The notes beneath the pieces are model-generated. The model was not told the origin of the DNA. It searched no databases and saw nothing but the letters and a program-made list of their open reading frames with translations. A stretch of 64,000 nt of DNA from JADCCX01 sp031431475 (GTDB taxonomy: Bacteria > Pseudomonadota > Alphaproteobacteria > Rhizobiales > Beijerinckiaceae): the NCBI GenBank assembly GCA_031431475.1, contig JANPDL010000031.1:62001-126000 (forward strand). Reading direction: 5' to 3'. Below, in pieces: positions 61,985 through 64,000 of this stretch. Made by a program: the position numbers and the translations under genes. Numbering within the stretch: the first letter of the stretch is position 1; each line of letters opens with the position of its first letter.

Positions 61985-63123
61985 TAGCCTTGCATCTCCT
62001 GTGAAGTCGCGAATTCCGCTTTCAGAAGTTCAGTATGCTCGCCAATCCAAGGCACTTTCCCGAACGGTGTCTCGACGGCATCTGTCTCGGCAGCTGGCGC
62101 GATCACGCTCACCTCACCTTTGGGAGTACCATACACTACGGTCCTGAGTTGTGGATGGTTGAGCAAGCCATCAATGGAGTTGAGCAGGCCGAACGCTATG
62201 CCAGCAGCTTTCAGCATTGCAGCCATCTCGGAAGTCGAGCGCCGAGCGAACTCCGCCCCGACCGCCCTATCGAGCTCGCTGCGATGAGTAACGCGCATGG
62301 TCATGGTCGCATAGCGCGGATCGCGCGCCATGCCCTCATCTGTCATGACATCCCGGCAGAAAGTGAGCCACTCGCGCTCGTTCTGGATCGAGAGCAGGAT
62401 ATTGCCGTCGCTGCAGGCAAACACGCCATAGGGCGCGATCGAAGGATGGTTGAGGCCGTTCCTTGGCGGGATAGAGCCACCATAACGGCGCTGGAGATAA
62501 GGCACATTCATCCAGTCAGCCATGCCGCCGAACAGCGAGACTTTGATAAGGCGACCCTGGCCGGTCCTGCCCCGTGCGATCAGCGCCTGAAGGATGGCCG
62601 CATGGGCGTTCATACCTGCTGCTATATCACATACCGAAACGCCAACGCGCGCGGGCTCTCCGGGGCTCCCGGTCACCGAACACAGGCCAGCCTCTGCCTG
62701 CACAAGAAGATCATAGGCCTTCATGTCGTGATATGGCCCGCTGTCTCCATAGCCTGATATCTCGCAGATGATCAGGGCAGGGTAAGTCTTGCGCAACGTC
62801 TCGGCGGAAAATCCCAAGCGCGCCATAGCCCCCGGCGCAAGGTTCTGCACGATGATGTCAGCCTTGGCGATGATATCAACGAGGACTGCATGATCGATCT
62901 TATCCTTGAGGTCGAGGCATATCGACTCCTTGCCGCGGTTGAGCCAAACGAAATAGGTGCTCTGCCCCATAACGTGACGATCATAGCCGCGTGCGAAATC
63001 GCCCTCGTGGCGTTCGACCTTGATGACGCGCGCGCCGGCATCTGCAAGCTTGGCCGTGCACAGTGGCGCTGCAACAGCCTGCTCGATAGCCACGACCAGC
63101 AGACCATCTAGATCCTGCGGCAC
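61984..63123 (-). CDS. CaiB/BaiF family (class III) CoA-transferase, Ict-like
   Basis: 379 residues from a GTG at 63123 with an AAGGGA site seven bases before. Family features: AAPLCTAKLADAGARVIKVE, DFARGYDRHVMGQSTYFVWL, KESICLDLKD, IVQNLAPGAMARLG, and GYGDSGPYHDMKAYDLLVQA, whose AYD aspartate is the expected acyl-anhydride nucleophile. The later GGSIPPRNGLNHPSIAPYGVF fits the class. It activates a carboxylic acid by taking CoA from another acyl-CoA such as succinyl-CoA. It is the first gene of the operon, divergent from the LysR gene, as in the itaconate locus of Pseudomonas where the transferase is of this family. The acid is not determined. Confidence 0.9.
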   Translation of the reverse strand: MPQDLDGLLVVAIEQAVAAPLCTAKLADAGARVIKVERHEGDFARGYDRHVMGQSTYFVWLNRGKESICLDLKDKIDHAVLVDIIAKADIIVQNLAPGAMARLGFSAETLRKTYPALIICEISGYGDSGPYHDMKAYDLLVQAEAGLCSVTGSPGEPARVGVSVCDIAAGMNAHAAILQALIARGRTGQGRLIKVSLFGGMADWMNVPYLQRRYGGSIPPRNGLNHPSIAPYGVFACSDGNILLSIQNEREWLTFCRDVMTDEGMARDPRYATMTMRVTHRSELDRAVGAEFARRSTSEMAAMLKAAGIAFGLLNSIDGLLNHPQLRTVVYGTPKGEVSVIAPAAETDAVETPFGKVPWIGEHTELLKAEFATSQEMQG

Positions 63124-63197
63124 GCTTGATCCCTTTTTGATATCTCAGAAGGGTATGTTGCCATAGCGAAAGGGCAAGACGGATAATCTGGATAGGG

Positions 63198-63216
63198 CTA
63201 TAGTTGCAGCCTATAG
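63198..63216. promoter_or_regulatory. LysR-type operator (T-N11-A box)
   Basis: CTATAG-N7-CTATAG; the core ATAG-N7-CTAT is a perfect inverted repeat with the T-N11-A spacing. It lies 16 bases before the LysR start and about 75 bases upstream of the CoA-transferase start, the usual place for a site that both autoregulates the regulator and activates the divergent operon. Confidence 0.7.
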
Positions 63217-63232
63217 CAGGAAGGTGGTTTGC

Positions 63233-64000
63233 ATGGACTTGAGGCAACTGCGTTTTTTTGTCCGAACGATCGAGAGTTCGAGTATATCACAGGCGGCACG
63301 CGCACTGCATATCACCCAACCGTCCCTAAGCCAGCGGCTGAAGGATCTTGAGGCTGATCTGGGTGTGGAACTACTCGAGCGGACGCCAAATGGCATCAGA
63401 CCGACCGAGGCGGGCAGCATGGTAGCCGAGCGCGCACGGGTTATCCTGCGTCTGGCCGACAACCTCGCGATCGAGGCCAAGACCGATGCGCGCGAACCCG
63501 CTGGCAGGGTATTCGTCGGTTTGCCAACAACAATGGCTTTGCATCTCACGTTACCACTGGTGCAGGCTGTGCGGACCCGCTTTCCAAAAATCAACCTACG
63601 TGTCTCCGAGGGAATGAGCGGTCATATTCAGGAGTGGGTTATCTCCGGTCGGCTCGACCTGGCGATCCTTTACACCGAAGATGATATCGACGGACTGAGG
63701 ATTGACAAGATCACTGATGAAGACCTGTGCCTGATCTCGCGCCCGGATCGGGAAGGGCTACAAGACGATGTGAATTTCGATGAGCTTCGGCACTTTCCTC
63801 TGGTGCTGCCGGGTCCTGAGCACGGCCTGAGGCGTTCGATCGAGAACGTCCGGAGCAAGACCAATATAATGCTCGACATCGCAGTCGAGGTTGATTCCCT
63901 GCCGCACTTGAAACGCCTTGCGATGGAGGGCGACCTGCACACCATACTGCCGGAGGCCGCCTGCAAAGAGGAAATTCGCCTGGGCCAGGTCTGCGCACGA
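63233..64000 (+). CDS. LysR family transcriptional regulator (C-terminus cut by window edge)
   Basis: 256 residues are visible from the ATG at 63233, preceded by an AGGAAGG-type site. The N-terminus MDLRQLRFFVRTIESSSISQ and the HTH segment ALHITQPSLSQRLKDLEADL are typical of LysR proteins. The effector domain starts near residue 90 (AGRVFVGLPTTMALHLTLPL). The variant Ser-Ile-Ser-Gln-Ala-Ala at the HTH start resembles regulators of aromatic and diacid catabolism. It is divergent from the twelve-gene operon and has a perfect LysR box in between, so it should sense a pathway intermediate and activate that operon. The last part of the ligand-binding domain lies beyond 64000. Confidence 0.93.
   Translation, partial: MDLRQLRFFVRTIESSSISQAARALHITQPSLSQRLKDLEADLGVELLERTPNGIRPTEAGSMVAERARVILRLADNLAIEAKTDAREPAGRVFVGLPTTMALHLTLPLVQAVRTRFPKINLRVSEGMSGHIQEWVISGRLDLAILYTEDDIDGLRIDKITDEDLCLISRPDREGLQDDVNFDELRHFPLVLPGPEHGLRRSIENVRSKTNIMLDIAVEVDSLPHLKRLAMEGDLHTILPEAACKEEIRLGQVCAR

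Overview
The window is a protein-dense stretch that looks like a member of the Alphaproteobacteria, most probably Hyphomicrobiales (Rhizobiales): high G+C, very many ABC importers, frequent 1-4 base gene overlaps, TTG/GTG starts, and catabolic islands (hydroxyproline, branched-chain-type uptake, itaconate-like CoA chemistry) typical of soil and plant-associated genera. The taxonomic call is inference from gene content. I see no rRNA, tRNA, CRISPR array, phage or intact insertion sequence.

Layout. (1) 1-10734, minus strand: one tightly overlapped operon of eight genes, with three glycosyltransferases, a complete family-5 (oligopeptide/oligosaccharide type) ABC importer and a fourth glycosyltransferase cut by the left edge. 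(2) 10909-17400, minus: a dipeptide-type ABC importer ending in a FAD-dependent amine/amino-acid oxidase. (3) 17817-23019, minus: a GntR/FCD regulator, an Fe3+/aminoethylphosphonate-type ABC importer and a HisN-like phosphatase. (4) 23127-25006, plus, divergent from the regulator: a DapA-family deaminase and a 4-hydroxyproline epimerase, i.e. hydroxyproline catabolism. (5) 25342-29050, minus: a family-1 sugar ABC importer without an ATPase gene, plus nanE.

(6) 29367-49970 is the most interesting region. It encodes an outer membrane TolC-like lipoprotein, a 3376-residue cadherin-repeat/RTX adhesin (27 tandem domains), an HlyD-type adaptor, a type I secretion ABC ATPase, a MotB-like and a MotA/TolQ-like proton-channel pair, a PilZ-like protein and a GGDEF-EAL protein. 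The combination of giant adhesin, its own type I secretion machine and a proton-channel pair is the architecture of the Salmonella SPI-4 SiiABCDEF system, with a cyclic-di-GMP module added at the end. I infer a proton-motive-force and c-di-GMP controlled adhesion system.

(7) 50144-63123, minus, with a divergent LysR gene cut by the right edge: a twelve-gene operon with a CaiB-type CoA-transferase, a complete Liv-type importer, a Tat-exported metallo-beta-lactamase-fold hydrolase, a zinc alcohol dehydrogenase, class I fumarase, MmgE/PrpD protein, MaoC/FAS1-like hydratase and acyl-CoA dehydrogenase. The LysR, CoA-transferase, hydratase, acyl-CoA dehydrogenase and PrpD set recalls the itaconate degradation locus of Pseudomonas, but the citramalyl-CoA lyase is not in the window, so the real substrate may be another C5 diacid.

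Most genes are in long co-oriented, translationally coupled operons. Visible regulatory sites include a divergent hydroxyproline promoter pair with an embedded GntR-type operator, a perfect LysR T-N11-A box, and two intercistronic hairpins flanking the Liv substrate-binding protein gene.
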